In this document: positions 54,074-63,359 of the stretch, in pieces
Position numbering within the stretch: position 1 is the first letter of the stretch
How the letters are laid out: the number at the start of each line of letters is the position of its first letter
Assembly: GCF_000585355.1 (NCBI RefSeq)
Contig: NZ_KK073873.1
Coordinates: forward strand, 460,703-524,702
Direction of reading: 5' to 3'
DNA length: 64,000 nucleotides
Source of the DNA: Xylanibacter oryzae DSM 17970
GTDB lineage: Bacteria > Bacteroidota > Bacteroidia > Bacteroidales > Bacteroidaceae
Translations under genes and position numbers: made by a program
Notes under the pieces: model-generated
What the model was told of the DNA's origin: nothing
Seen by the model: the letters and a program-made list of their open reading frames with translations, nothing else
The model's database searches: none

Positions 54074-55756
54074 TTAGCAAGTAACTTTCTTTATAAACCT
54101 GAAACTTAAGTAATAAATTAGGTGAAACGCTATAATACAGTTGAAAATGATGAGCTCCGTCATGTTGCCTGCATCAGACTTATTGTGCATATAAGTGAAG
54201 AATGCCAATAATGCACAGAGAGCCAATCCACAATAAGATGTTACATTTCTTGTCTTTTGTTTTTCTTCTACAGAATCATCTTTTGACAGTTTACTGTGTT
54301 TGGGACCGCGTACGATATAGATATCAAAACCTATCATCATCCAGACTACCAGACGTATCCAGGTGTCTATACTTAATGAAACCATCATTGATAAGCATAC
54401 AAGAACTCCCAATATAGGGATGACAGGTACCCACGGCGTTTTAAAGGCCGGTTTTGCACCCGGATTATTCTTTCGTATAATGATAATTCCGATGCAGACC
54501 AGGATAAATGCGAATAATGTTCCGATACTGCTCATTTCTCCGATGATTTTTCCGGGAACGAATGCTGCGATCAGACTGACAAAAAGCATGAATAAAAGAT
54601 TTGACTTTGCCGGAGTCTTATATTTTTCATGTAGATGTGAGAATATAGATGGAACCAGACCGTCGCGGCTCATGGAATAAAAGACTCTGCTCTGACCTAG
54701 TAGTAATACCATAATAACTGAAGAATAACCTAAAAGGATAGCAACCATAATGATCCTGTTGAGCCAAGGAAATGCCGGGATAATATGACCATTGGCACCA
54801 ACAGTACCCATGTGATTAATCGCCGTAGCTACAGGTGCCAGATCGTTTCCTGCACCGCTGAATGACTTGTAACTGGCAACTCCGGTAAGTACGTGTGCGA
54901 ATAATACATAAAGAATGGTACAGATCAGTAACGACCCTAATATGCCATAAGGCATTGACTTCTGCGGATTCTTGGTTTCCTGGGCAGTCGTTGATACAGC
55001 ATCAAATCCCATGTAAGCAAAGAATATCAGTCCTGCGGCTCTGAATATACCAGTCCAACCGAATTTACCAAAACTTCCTTGATTGGCAGGAATAAAAGGA
55101 GTGAGGTTGCTCTTGTCAATGTAGTGAAATCCGATGAAGATGAAAAGCAGGACAATACCGACCTTTAGCACAACAATTACATTATTCAATCGGGCAGACC
55201 CTTTTGTTCCGTGCATCAATATCAAAGACATGACGGTGACAATAAAAACTGATGGTAGATTGATGATTCCGCGAAGAATTTCACCGTTAGGCATCGTAAC
55301 TGTTTCGAATGGGGTCATCATCAGCTGCCGTTGTAAAGAAAATCCCAGTGAGTGTAACAATTCATAGAAATAACCTGACCAACTGGATGCTATTGTTGAG
55401 GCTCCTACGGCATATTCAAGAATCAAGTCCCATCCGATAATCCATGCGACAAATTCGCCCATCGTAGCATAAGAGTATGTGTAAGCACTGCCTGCTACAG
55501 GAATGGAAGAGGCAAACTCTGCATAACATAATCCGGCAAAAGCACAACCGATAGCTGCAATAATGAAAGAAATGACGATGGCAGGACCCGCATAATCTGC
55601 AGCTGCTATACCTGTAATTGAAAATAATCCGGCTCCAATGACAACACCAACCCCCAATGCAATCAACGCACCTGTTGACAAGGTCTTCTTCATTCCGTGC
55701 TTCTCTGAAGCTTCTGCCCGAAGGTCGCTAATACTCTTTGTTGTAAATAATCCCAT
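54074..55756 (-). CDS. APC-superfamily amino acid permease
   Basis: 560 residues, about 13 membrane helices. The opening block TLSTGALIALGVGVVIGAGL carries the GxG substrate-binding loop of the APC family, and FAYMGFDAVSTTAQETKNPQ is the conserved helix 6-7 region of cationic amino acid transporters (YfnA/CAT type). The long C-terminal part adds two helices. Substrate unknown; arginine, lysine or a branched amino acid is possible. A CAAAGATA sequence (55791-55798) just upstream is a possible reverse-strand -7 box. Confidence 0.92.
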   Translation of the reverse strand: MGLFTTKSISDLRAEASEKHGMKKTLSTGALIALGVGVVIGAGLFSITGIAAADYAGPAIVISFIIAAIGCAFAGLCYAEFASSIPVAGSAYTYSYATMGEFVAWIIGWDLILEYAVGASTIASSWSGYFYELLHSLGFSLQRQLMMTPFETVTMPNGEILRGIINLPSVFIVTVMSLILMHGTKGSARLNNVIVVLKVGIVLLFIFIGFHYIDKSNLTPFIPANQGSFGKFGWTGIFRAAGLIFFAYMGFDAVSTTAQETKNPQKSMPYGILGSLLICTILYVLFAHVLTGVASYKSFSGAGNDLAPVATAINHMGTVGANGHIIPAFPWLNRIIMVAILLGYSSVIMVLLLGQSRVFYSMSRDGLVPSIFSHLHEKYKTPAKSNLLFMLFVSLIAAFVPGKIIGEMSSIGTLFAFILVCIGIIIIRKNNPGAKPAFKTPWVPVIPILGVLVCLSMMVSLSIDTWIRLVVWMMIGFDIYIVRGPKHSKLSKDDSVEEKQKTRNVTSYCGLALCALLAFFTYMHNKSDAGNMTELIIFNCIIAFHLIYYLSFRFIKKVTC

Positions 55757-55930
55757 ATTTATTTTGTTTTCCGTCTTTGATATTTCGGCACAAAGATAAC
55801 GTTTTAGATCGAAATACTATCATATTGTATCTGTTTTTTGAATAAAAATATGCTTTTTGATGCAATTACTAATGATTTGCTTTCTTTTATTTCTGCTAAA
55901 TTAAAAGACTTTGGGGAAATCTACGTACAA

Positions 55931-55969
55931 TAAAAAAATCACTACTGCTATTTTTTTAGCAGTAGTGAT
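55931..55969 (-). terminator. Intrinsic terminator after yceI-like gene
   Basis: Perfect 13-bp stem ATCACTACTGCTA/TAGCAGTAGTGAT (55938-55950 with 55957-55969), 6-nt loop, followed on the reverse strand by TTTTTTTATT. Confidence 0.88.
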
Positions 55970-56020
55970 GTCATTCTTAGTGATTCTCCTATCAATTTGT
56001 ATTTAAATCATTATACAAGG

Positions 56021-56596
56021 TCATTTGTCAGGACTGAATTCTACATTAGCGATTATCTTAATATCATTGCTAATAAGAGCTTCAGGGAACTTAGAACCCA
56101 GGTTATAATCAGTACGCTTAAGTACGCCTTTAACTTGGAATCCGGCCGTAGTATGTTTATTCATAGGGTTAACCACTTTTCCGAAAAATGTTACATCCAG
56201 TTTAATAGACTTTGTTATTCCGTGAAAAGTAAGATTGCCATATATAAATCCTTTCTTTGAAGTGACCTTCACTAGTTTAGTACTCTTAAATGTAAGCATA
56301 GGGTACTTCTCTGCGTCGAAAAAATCGGCCGTCTTCAAGTGCGCATCGCGAGCATCTACATCTGTATTAATACTTGCTACCTTAGCTTTTAGAGTGATTT
56401 TAGCGTCACTATAGTCTGGTTTAGATGTTGTAACGGTTGCATTAAAGTCAGTAAACCGGCCATCTATTTCAGATATCATAAGATGCTTAACTACGAATCC
56501 CAGTCTGGAATGCTGTGGATCATTTGTCCATGTTGTTTGTGCGCTTGCCGAAAATACTGATAGCATAACGGCAGCTAGAATAATGTACTTTTTCAT
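56021..56596 (-). CDS. YceI-family periplasmic protein
   Basis: Start set at 56596 (MKKYIILAAVMLSVFSASA, a clear signal peptide); an earlier ATG adds ten Lys-rich residues and is less likely. 191 residues forming a lipocalin-like YceI domain: WTNDPQHSRLGFVVKHLMIS, VDARDAHLKTADFFDAEKYP, KGFIYGNLTFHGITKSI. YceI proteins bind isoprenoids such as polyprenyl chains in the periplasm. Monocistronic, with a terminator directly downstream. Confidence 0.93.
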   Translation of the reverse strand: MKKYIILAAVMLSVFSASAQTTWTNDPQHSRLGFVVKHLMISEIDGRFTDFNATVTTSKPDYSDAKITLKAKVASINTDVDARDAHLKTADFFDAEKYPMLTFKSTKLVKVTSKKGFIYGNLTFHGITKSIKLDVTFFGKVVNPMNKHTTAGFQVKGVLKRTDYNLGSKFPEALISNDIKIIANVEFSPDK

Positions 56597-56705
56597 TGTT
56601 TTCTTCTTTAAATCTGTAATAATCATTTTTTTATTTTATAATCTATTTTGACTATATCGCAAATATATAAATAATATCGATACCAATGGTAATTTATTGG
56701 AAAAA

Positions 56706-56736
56706 TTGTGATATATCATTTTTATTTGTATATTTG
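56706..56736 (+). promoter_or_regulatory. Promoter of the nucleotidyltransferase-cupin-TPR genes
   Basis: TTG 56706-56708, 20-nt spacer, TATATTTG 56729-56736, 30 nt before the ATG. Confidence 0.75.
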
Positions 56737-56766
56737 TAATCGGATTGATAATGAATAATTTAAATA

Positions 56767-57852
56767 ATGGATGTAACGGATAAATTCTACGAATTAATAA
56801 GACTGTCGGTTGATAGTTCATATGATATGCCTGATAGTATATCTCAAGCAGAGTGGCCGTTAATATATGAAATGGCTGAGAAACAATCTTTGTCTGGAAT
56901 ATTATATAGAGGTGTAATGCGCTTGACAGGGGCTAAAATGCCACCGGAAAAACTGAGAGAACAATGGTTCGTAAGATGCTGTGCTTGTGATGTGACAAAT
57001 CATAAGGCATATAAGGCCGTGGCTGATATATGCAAGTGGATAAATGACGAAGGTTACAGATGCTGTGTGCTTAAAGGTCAAGGCAATGCCTTGATGTATC
57101 CGGACCCGTGCTTAAGAAATGTAGGAGATATCGACTTATGGGTTGAAGGTGGCTATAAGAACGTATTGAAGTTTGCCAGAAAGCATTGCAATAAAAATGA
57201 ATTCTGTTATCATCATATTGAATTTAATGATTTTCAAGGTTTCCCCGTTGAGATACATTACCGTCCGTCTTTTATCAATAATATGATTGGAAACAGATAC
57301 TTACAGCATTATTTTTCAATGCATTCTGACGAGCAGTTCTCTAATTATAAAGAGTTGCCTGATAATTTAGGCAGCGTCTGTGTGCCAACAGTAAGTTTTA
57401 ACAGAATATTTCAGTTGACCCATATTGTGCGTCATTTCTTTCAAGGCGGTATAGGTATGAGACAAATGATGGATTATTACTTTGTGCTGAAACAAGGATT
57501 TACGATACAGGAACGTGATAGGGATGTAAAACTGATACGCAGAATGGGCCTGTATAATATAACAAGGTCGGTGATGTACGTAGAACAGAAAGTCTTTGGA
57601 CTTGATAGCAAATACCTTCTTGTACCACCTGATGCAGAAAAAGGCAGCAAACTGCTTTCTGAAATAATCAGAACCGGCAACTTTGGGCATTCAGATAAGA
57701 GAATATTGCAATACCGCAATGCGAGCAAGGCAACTAGAGGAGTTAGACACCTTTATAGAAATGCTTCATTTATGTTTAAATATCCTTCAGAATGTTTTTG
57801 GGAACCAATATTCAGACTATATCATTTTTTATGGCGTAAAGTAAATACATGA
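56767..57852 (+). CDS. Nucleotidyltransferase-family protein (NTP_transf_5)
   Basis: 361 residues. The core motif CCVLKGQGNALMYPDP with the following RNVGDIDLWVE supplies the Asp pair (DxD) used for metal and nucleotide binding; EIHYRPSF is the third acidic strand. This matches the uncharacterised NTP_transf_5 group, often found in polysaccharide or peptide-modification clusters. Target unknown. No glycan genes are adjacent here. Confidence 0.82.
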   Translation: MDVTDKFYELIRLSVDSSYDMPDSISQAEWPLIYEMAEKQSLSGILYRGVMRLTGAKMPPEKLREQWFVRCCACDVTNHKAYKAVADICKWINDEGYRCCVLKGQGNALMYPDPCLRNVGDIDLWVEGGYKNVLKFARKHCNKNEFCYHHIEFNDFQGFPVEIHYRPSFINNMIGNRYLQHYFSMHSDEQFSNYKELPDNLGSVCVPTVSFNRIFQLTHIVRHFFQGGIGMRQMMDYYFVLKQGFTIQERDRDVKLIRRMGLYNITRSVMYVEQKVFGLDSKYLLVPPDAEKGSKLLSEIIRTGNFGHSDKRILQYRNASKATRGVRHLYRNASFMFKYPSECFWEPIFRLYHFLWRKVNT

Positions 57853-57881
57853 CATTGCATATATAACTAAAATCATAGTAT

Positions 57882-58220
57882 ATGGAAAAAATAGTAAGGA
57901 ACATAGACGAAATATTGTTGCAAAAGACATCTCATGGCATAGGGATGAAACAAGTCCTTATAGCTAATGATGAGACAGATAGTGCTATCACACAGATAGC
58001 AAGGTCTAGGCTTAAAGCCGGAGAAACAGTAGACGAGCATAGACATCTTACGATGGACGAACACTTTATCTGTTTGTCGGGAAGGGGATACGTATGTTTA
58101 GATGGAGAGAGGATAGAATTTGTACCTAATACATATGTTTTGGTACCGGCCGAAAGTATGCACCATCTTGTGGCTGAAACAGACATGATATTTTTTACTA
58201 TTGGAGTAGCAACGAAATAA
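57882..58220 (+). CDS. Small cupin-domain protein
   Basis: 112 residues, one cupin barrel: motif 1 is ETVDEHRHLTMDEHFICLSGRGYV (metal-ligand His and Glu residues) and motif 2 is YVLVPAESMHHLVAETD. Function unknown; such cupins bind small metabolites or act as dioxygenases or isomerases. 29 bp downstream of the nucleotidyltransferase gene, so probably co-transcribed. Confidence 0.85.
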   Translation: MEKIVRNIDEILLQKTSHGIGMKQVLIANDETDSAITQIARSRLKAGETVDEHRHLTMDEHFICLSGRGYVCLDGERIEFVPNTYVLVPAESMHHLVAETDMIFFTIGVATK

Positions 58221-58289
58221 TTAAAAAATAGTGAGAAATTACGATTATTTTTTATACTTTTGCAGAACAATACAAAATTACGATACAAA

Positions 58290-59171
58290 ATGAATTTTTT
58301 TAAAGCTTTATTCGGTGGTAAGATAGAAGACACTGAAAAAACAAAAAAAGAGGAAGAGTTGAAAAACTTTGACTTGATAAAATACGATGGTGTAAAAGCT
58401 CTTAAAACAGGGCAGAATGAATATGCAATAAAATGTTTTAAGAAGGCTATAGAGATAAAGAATACAGATCTGGAGATCCGTGACTATTTGGCTCGGGCTT
58501 ATGTGGCTGCCAACGAACCACTTAAAGCTTTCGAACAGTTACAGAAACTGGCTGAGGCGCAACCTGACAATCAGAAGATCTTTGTGCAGATGGCTCATGT
58601 AACATTCATGATGGAAGATTATGGGGCGATGGCTGATTCATGCGAGAGAGCTCTGCTGATTGATAAAGATAACGCCGAAGTTTCATATCTATATGCTAAG
58701 GCATGTATAGGACAGGGCGATGATGTAAATGCGGTGGCTATGCTTACTAAGGCAATCTTACTTAAAGACGATTATGGTGACGCATATCTGTTGAGAGGGG
58801 AAACATTACTCAAGATGGGTGATTATGAAGGATCTGACGCGGATGCTAAATATCTATTGGAGAAACAATCAGACAATGAGAGTGTGCTGATACTAAAGGC
58901 CCGCATAGAGCATAAGCTTGGTAATAATGATGAGGCTATCAACTATTATAATAAGGTGGTAGATGTAAATCCGTTTTCAATAGACGCTTTCAGAGAGAGA
59001 GGAGCCGTAAAACTTGAAGTAGGTGATAAGGATGGTGCTGCCGAGGATATGCAACAGGTATTAGAACTTGATCCTAAGCAGACAGCAGACATAAACGGAG
59101 AATTCTCGGCAGAGGGAGTAGAAGAAAAAACAAAACAGGCATATAACAAAATCAACCCGTTCGGATTATAA
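58290..59171 (+). CDS. TPR-repeat protein
   Basis: 293 residues from MNFFKALFGGKIEDTEK; an in-frame ATG ten codons upstream overlaps the likely promoter (TACTTTTG, 58255-58262) and is rejected. Six to seven tetratricopeptide repeats follow from about residue 30 (for example GQNEYAIKCFKKAIEIK, EVSYLYAKACIGQGDDVNAV, NNDEAINYYNKVVDVNP). No signal peptide. A protein-interaction scaffold of unknown partner; the following attenuator belongs to the phe operon. Confidence 0.88.
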   Translation: MNFFKALFGGKIEDTEKTKKEEELKNFDLIKYDGVKALKTGQNEYAIKCFKKAIEIKNTDLEIRDYLARAYVAANEPLKAFEQLQKLAEAQPDNQKIFVQMAHVTFMMEDYGAMADSCERALLIDKDNAEVSYLYAKACIGQGDDVNAVAMLTKAILLKDDYGDAYLLRGETLLKMGDYEGSDADAKYLLEKQSDNESVLILKARIEHKLGNNDEAINYYNKVVDVNPFSIDAFRERGAVKLEVGDKDGAAEDMQQVLELDPKQTADINGEFSAEGVEEKTKQAYNKINPFGL

Positions 59172-59209
59172 GCAAAAACAGAAAATTTGTTATTTTTCTT
59201 TCAAAATGT

Positions 59210-59240
59210 TTGTGTAATTCATAGAAAAGTTATACTTTTG
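59210..59240 (+). promoter_or_regulatory. Promoter of the phe/tyr operon
   Basis: TTG 59210-59212, 20-nt spacer, TACTTTTG 59233-59240; the leader peptide ATG is 28 nt downstream. Confidence 0.85.
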
Positions 59241-59267
59241 CACCCAGAAACAATAAATAATGAGAAA

Positions 59268-59345
59268 ATGAAAACTTTAAACGCATCTTTCTTTTACTTT
59301 TATTTTTACTTTGCAAGGAATTGTGAAGCGGGAAGTTGCGTGTAA
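59268..59345 (+). CDS. Phe/Tyr-rich leader peptide of the pheA operon
   Basis: 25-codon open frame whose residues 7-15 read SFFYFYFYF: eight consecutive Phe or Tyr codons, far above chance. It precedes an alternative-hairpin region and an intrinsic terminator upstream of pheA. This is the classical arrangement of a transcription attenuator in which ribosome stalling on aromatic codons reports low Phe/Tyr. Confidence 0.9.
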   Translation: MKTLNASFFYFYFYFARNCEAGSCV

Positions 59346-59420
59346 AATTCAACTTATGACTAAGTAAAAACAAAATATTACATTAAAGTCCCGCTTCATA
59401 ACAATGAGCGGGACTTTTTT
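59325..59420 (+). promoter_or_regulatory. Phe/Tyr transcription attenuator
   Basis: Terminator: AAAGTCCCGCT (59385-59395) pairs with AGCGGGACTTT (59407-59417), followed by TTTTTT. Antiterminator: GAAGCGGGA (59325-59333), inside the leader frame about 12 nt after the Phe/Tyr run, pairs perfectly with TCCCGCTTC (59389-59397). The two structures share the 59389-59395 segment and exclude each other. Stalled ribosomes leave 59325-59333 free (read-through); ribosomes reaching the stop at 59343 cover it (termination). Confidence 0.88.
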
Positions 59421-59441
59421 CGTTTATAAATATATATAAAG

Positions 59442-60287
59442 ATGAAAAGAATTGCTATACAAGGTTCTGTAGGGTCGTTTCACGATATTGCGGCTCACCA
59501 GTATTTCGAGGGTGAACAAATACAACTGATATGTTGTTCAACTTTTGAAGAGGTGTTTGATCAAATCAGACAGGATCCTACAGTGATAGGTATGGTTGCT
59601 ATCGAGAATACTATAGCAGGAAGTCTGCTACATAACTATGAGTTGCTGCGCGACTCAGGTACCACTGTAGTGGGAGAGCATAAACTGCACATCAGTCATA
59701 GTATCTGTTGTCTGCCTGAAGATTCATGGGAAACGGTTAAGGAGGTTCATTCTCATCCAGTTGCTTTGATGCAGTGTCGAGATTTTCTTGATCGTCATCC
59801 TAATATCAAGGTCGTAGAAGGTATAGATACAGCAGGAGCTGCAAAATATATAAAAGAGAATAACTGCAGTGGATGGGCTGCAATATGCAATGCTTCTGCT
59901 GCCAAACTATACGGACTGAAAGTATTAGAAGAATCGATAGAGGATAATAAACATAACTTTACTAGATTCTTGGTAGTTTGCAATCCAAGCAAGGCTGATT
60001 TTTTACGTCCATTAGAGAAAGCGGATAAGGCAAGTATGGTTTTCGCTCTTCCGCATGAGGAGGGGAGCCTGTCGCAAGTGCTTAGTATCATGTCGTTTTA
60101 TAAAATCAATCTGACCAAGATACAATCATTACCGATTATAGGTCATGAATGGGAATATCTGTTCTATGTAGACGTTACTTATGATAATCTGACACGCTAC
60201 AGACAGTCAATAGATGCAATAACACCATTAACTAAATCATTGAAAATATTAGGAGAATATCAAGATGGGAAGCAACCAAAATTGTAA
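59442..60287 (+). CDS. pheA: Prephenate dehydratase
   Basis: Phenylalanine pathway enzyme converting prephenate to phenylpyruvate. 281 residues: PDT domain (AIQGSVGSFHDIAAHQYF, AIENTIAGSLLHNY, NFTRFLVV) followed by an ACT domain (MVFALPHEEGSLSQVLSIM, NLTKIQSLP) that would bind Phe for feedback inhibition. It has no chorismate mutase domain; that activity is on the DAHP synthase two genes downstream. It overlaps the aminotransferase gene by 23 nt. Confidence 0.96.
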   Translation: MKRIAIQGSVGSFHDIAAHQYFEGEQIQLICCSTFEEVFDQIRQDPTVIGMVAIENTIAGSLLHNYELLRDSGTTVVGEHKLHISHSICCLPEDSWETVKEVHSHPVALMQCRDFLDRHPNIKVVEGIDTAGAAKYIKENNCSGWAAICNASAAKLYGLKVLEESIEDNKHNFTRFLVVCNPSKADFLRPLEKADKASMVFALPHEEGSLSQVLSIMSFYKINLTKIQSLPIIGHEWEYLFYVDVTYDNLTRYRQSIDAITPLTKSLKILGEYQDGKQPKL

Positions 60288-61452
60288 TATCAAACCGGCC
60301 AAGAGATTAGAATTGGTCAGCGAATACTACTTCAGCAGAAAGTTGAAAGAAGTAGCAAAACTTAATGCGGAAGGCAAAGATATCGTAAGTCTGGCAATAG
60401 GCAGTCCTGATATGCCGCCATCAAAGGCTACAGTAGATAAGTTGTGTGAGGTAGCGCGTATGGATAATACCCACGGCTATCAACCCACTATCGGAACACC
60501 TGAATTGCGTAACGCAATGGCCGGATTCTATAAAAGATGGTATGGTGTAAAACTAGATCCAAATACAGAAATACAACCACTTATCGGTTCAAAAGAGGGT
60601 ATTCTGCATATTACATTGGCATTTGTGAACCCCGGTGAGCAGGTGCTAGTACCGAACCCGGGGTATCCTACTTATACATCTCTCAGCAAACTGTTAGGAG
60701 CAGAGGTCGTAAACTATAATCTGGATGCAGATAACGGCTGGCAGCCTGACTTCGAAGAGCTTGAGAAGATGGACTTGAGTAAAGTGAAGATAATGTGGAC
60801 AAATTATCCTAACATGCCTACAGGTGCAAATGCTCAGGTTGAGACATACCGTAAACTGGTAAATTTTGCAAAGAAACATTCTATCCTAATAGTAAATGAT
60901 AACCCATATTCGTTTATTCTTAACGACAAACCGATATCACTGTTACAGGTAGAAGGTGCAAAAGACTGCTGTATAGAACTGAACTCGATGAGTAAAAGTC
61001 ATAATATGCCCGGATGGCGTGTTGGTATGATTGCTGCAAATACACAGTTTGTCCAGTGGATATTGAAAGTAAAAAGCAATATTGACTCAGGTACTTTCCG
61101 TGGATTGCAACTTGCTGCCGCTGAGGCTTATAACAATGACGCAGAATGGCATCATCAGGCTAATATAGTAACATATAGAAGACGTCGTAATCTGGCCGAA
61201 GAGATCATGAAAATATTAGGATGTACTTTTGATAAAGAACAGGTCGGTATGTTCCTTTGGGGGAAAATACCTGAAAAGTACACTGATGCTGAAGAACTGA
61301 CAGAAAAAGTTCTTAATGAAGCCAGAGTCTTCATAACACCCGGATTCATATTCGGAAGCAACGGAAGCAGATATATACGTATATCACTTTGCGCTAAGGA
61401 TGATAAGATAAAGGAAGCAGTAGAAAGAATCAAAAATCTAAAAAATATATAA
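60265..61452 (+). CDS. PLP-dependent aminotransferase (aromatic/aspartate type)
   Basis: 395 residues of class I/II aminotransferase: LAIGSPDMPPSKAT, the PLP-phosphate contacts and YPTYTSLSKLLGAEVV, NYPNMPTGA (Asn pairs with PLP), and the Schiff-base Lys in SMSKSHNMPGWRVGM. By operon position it would transaminate phenylpyruvate, hydroxyphenylpyruvate or prephenate. Family members are also annotated as LL-diaminopimelate aminotransferase-like; substrate is inferred from context. Spacing to the next gene is 1 bp. Confidence 0.93.
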   Translation: MGSNQNCNIKPAKRLELVSEYYFSRKLKEVAKLNAEGKDIVSLAIGSPDMPPSKATVDKLCEVARMDNTHGYQPTIGTPELRNAMAGFYKRWYGVKLDPNTEIQPLIGSKEGILHITLAFVNPGEQVLVPNPGYPTYTSLSKLLGAEVVNYNLDADNGWQPDFEELEKMDLSKVKIMWTNYPNMPTGANAQVETYRKLVNFAKKHSILIVNDNPYSFILNDKPISLLQVEGAKDCCIELNSMSKSHNMPGWRVGMIAANTQFVQWILKVKSNIDSGTFRGLQLAAAEAYNNDAEWHHQANIVTYRRRRNLAEEIMKILGCTFDKEQVGMFLWGKIPEKYTDAEELTEKVLNEARVFITPGFIFGSNGSRYIRISLCAKDDKIKEAVERIKNLKNI

Positions 61453-61453
61453 C

Positions 61454-62524
61454 ATGGAACTGGAACTAGAACCGTTGAAACTTGAGGGGGTAGAAGAAAA
61501 ACGTCCTTTGGTAATAGCAGGCCCTTGCTCTGCCGAGACAGAAGAACAAGTGTTGAATACAGCTAAGCAATTGGCTGACAAAGGAATAAAGGTGTTCCGT
61601 GCAGGTGTGTGGAAACCGCGTACAAAACCAGGTGGTTTTGAGGGTAACGGTGAAACCGCTCTGCCTTGGTTGAAAGAGGTAAAAGAGCAGACCGGTATGC
61701 TTACTTCTACAGAGGTAGCTACCCCTGAGCATGTGGAGATGTGTCTGAAACATGGTATTGATATACTATGGGTTGGTGCACGTACTACTGCAAATCCATT
61801 TGCTATGCAAGCTTTAGCCGACTCTTTGAAAGGCGTTGATATACCGGTGTTAGTAAAAAACCCTGTTAATCCTGACCTGGAACTATGGATCGGCGGCATG
61901 GAACGTCTTAATCAGGCCGGCATTAAGCGTATGGCTGCCATACATCGTGGATTTTCAAGCTATGATAAGAAAATATACAGAAACCTGCCTATGTGGCAGA
62001 TACCTATAGAACTCCGTCGCCGTATACCAAATCTACCTATTATCTGTGATCCAAGTCATATAGGCGGACAGAGAGAACTTATCGCTCCTCTTTGTCAGCA
62101 GGCCATGGATTTAGGACTAGACGGACTTATAATCGAGAGTCACTGTAATCCTGATCAGGCATGGAGTGATGCAAAACAGCAGGTTACTCCTGACGTATTA
62201 GATTATATTATCAACCTGCTCGTAATTCGTAGCGAGACTGTCTCTACAGAGGGTATCGTAATGTTGCGCAAGCAGATAGACGAACTGGATAACCAATTGA
62301 TGGATCTTTTGGCAAAGCGTATGCGTGTGTGTCGTGAAATAGGTCAATATAAGAAAGAACACAATATGACTGTATTGCAGACTGCACGTTATGGAGAAAT
62401 ATTGGATAAGCGTGGAGCGCAAGGATCATTATGCGGAATGGATGCCGAATTTGTAAGGAAAATATTCGAAGAAGTGCATGAAGAAAGTGTTCGTCAACAA
62501 ATGGAAATAGTAAATCAAAAATGA
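61454..62524 (+). CDS. 3-deoxy-7-phosphoheptulonate synthase fused to chorismate mutase (type II)
   Basis: 356 residues. N-terminal about 260: DAHP/KDO8P-type synthase with VIAGPCSAETEEQ, FRAGVWKPRTKPGGFEGNG, the metal site around CDPSHIGGQRELI and LIIESHCNP. C-terminal about 85: AroQ chorismate mutase (LRKQIDELDNQLMDLLAKRM, CREIGQYKKEHNMTVLQ). The fused mutase can give allosteric control of the synthase by prephenate. Stop overlaps tyrA start (ATGA). Confidence 0.95.
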   Translation: MELELEPLKLEGVEEKRPLVIAGPCSAETEEQVLNTAKQLADKGIKVFRAGVWKPRTKPGGFEGNGETALPWLKEVKEQTGMLTSTEVATPEHVEMCLKHGIDILWVGARTTANPFAMQALADSLKGVDIPVLVKNPVNPDLELWIGGMERLNQAGIKRMAAIHRGFSSYDKKIYRNLPMWQIPIELRRRIPNLPIICDPSHIGGQRELIAPLCQQAMDLGLDGLIIESHCNPDQAWSDAKQQVTPDVLDYIINLLVIRSETVSTEGIVMLRKQIDELDNQLMDLLAKRMRVCREIGQYKKEHNMTVLQTARYGEILDKRGAQGSLCGMDAEFVRKIFEEVHEESVRQQMEIVNQK

Positions 62525-63318
62525 AAATATTAGTAATGGGTGCCGGTAAGATGGGGAGCTTCTTCCTTGACTTACTGAGCTTTGACCACGAAACTGCGGT
62601 CTTTGAGAAAGATCCAAAGAGAATGCGTTTTACTTATAATACGCAGAGATTCTCAACAATGGATGAGATAGAAAAATTTAAACCAGAGTTGGTCATTAAT
62701 GCCGTAACAGTGAAATATACTATCTCTGCTTTTGAAGAAATTCTCCCGCATCTGTCTAAAGACTGCATAATAAGTGATATTGCGTCTATTAAGACAGGAC
62801 TGCACGAGTTTTATGAGAATAGTGGTAGAAGATACGTATCTACACATCCCATGTTCGGTCCTACGTTTGCAAATCTGAACCAGTTGAGTGAGGAAAATGC
62901 AATCATAATAACCGAAGGTGACTATATGGGGCGTATTTTCTTCAAAGACTTATACTCCAAACTGGGTCTTAACATCTATGAGTATTCTTTTGATGAACAT
63001 GACAAGACGGTAGCTTACTCTCTTAGTATACCCTTTGTAAGTACATTTGTGTTTGCTGCTGTAATGAAGCATCAGGATGCTCCGGGTACAACCTTCAAGC
63101 GCCATATGAAAATAGCTCAGGGGGTATTGAACGAAGATGACTATCTATTGCAGGAAATACTTTTCAATCCATATACATCCGGACAGGTTGAAAAAATACG
63201 CAAGGAACTGAAAGACCTTTTGCAGATTATTGATAATAAGGATGCGGAAGGAATGAAATCATACCTTACAAAAATACGTAAGAATGTGAAGGATGATATC
63301 ATAATAGAAAAAAAATAA
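62521..63318 (+). CDS. tyrA: Prephenate dehydrogenase
   Basis: Last gene of the phe/tyr operon, converting prephenate to 4-hydroxyphenylpyruvate with NAD. 265 residues: Rossmann start MKILVMGAGKMGSFFLDLL, ISDIASIKTGLHEF, the catalytic-region THPMFGPTFANLNQL and the helical C-terminal domain. There is no ACT domain. A terminator follows 17 bp after the stop. Confidence 0.94.
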   Translation: MKILVMGAGKMGSFFLDLLSFDHETAVFEKDPKRMRFTYNTQRFSTMDEIEKFKPELVINAVTVKYTISAFEEILPHLSKDCIISDIASIKTGLHEFYENSGRRYVSTHPMFGPTFANLNQLSEENAIIITEGDYMGRIFFKDLYSKLGLNIYEYSFDEHDKTVAYSLSIPFVSTFVFAAVMKHQDAPGTTFKRHMKIAQGVLNEDDYLLQEILFNPYTSGQVEKIRKELKDLLQIIDNKDAEGMKSYLTKIRKNVKDDIIIEKK

Positions 63319-63328
63319 AGTATACCGT

Positions 63329-63359
63329 TTGGTCAAGTCGGCGCAAAGACGTAACTTTG
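63329..63359 (+). promoter_or_regulatory. Promoter of the EamA gene, embedded in the tyrA terminator
   Basis: TTG 63329-63331, 20-nt spacer, TAACTTTG 63352-63359. The -7 box is part of the 3' arm of the terminator hairpin at 63335-63368. Confidence 0.7.

Noticed and set aside
61438-61899. 153-residue reverse frame over the DAHP synthase gene
   Set aside because: Shadow of a strongly conserved gene on the other strand; Ser/Pro-rich low-complexity content.
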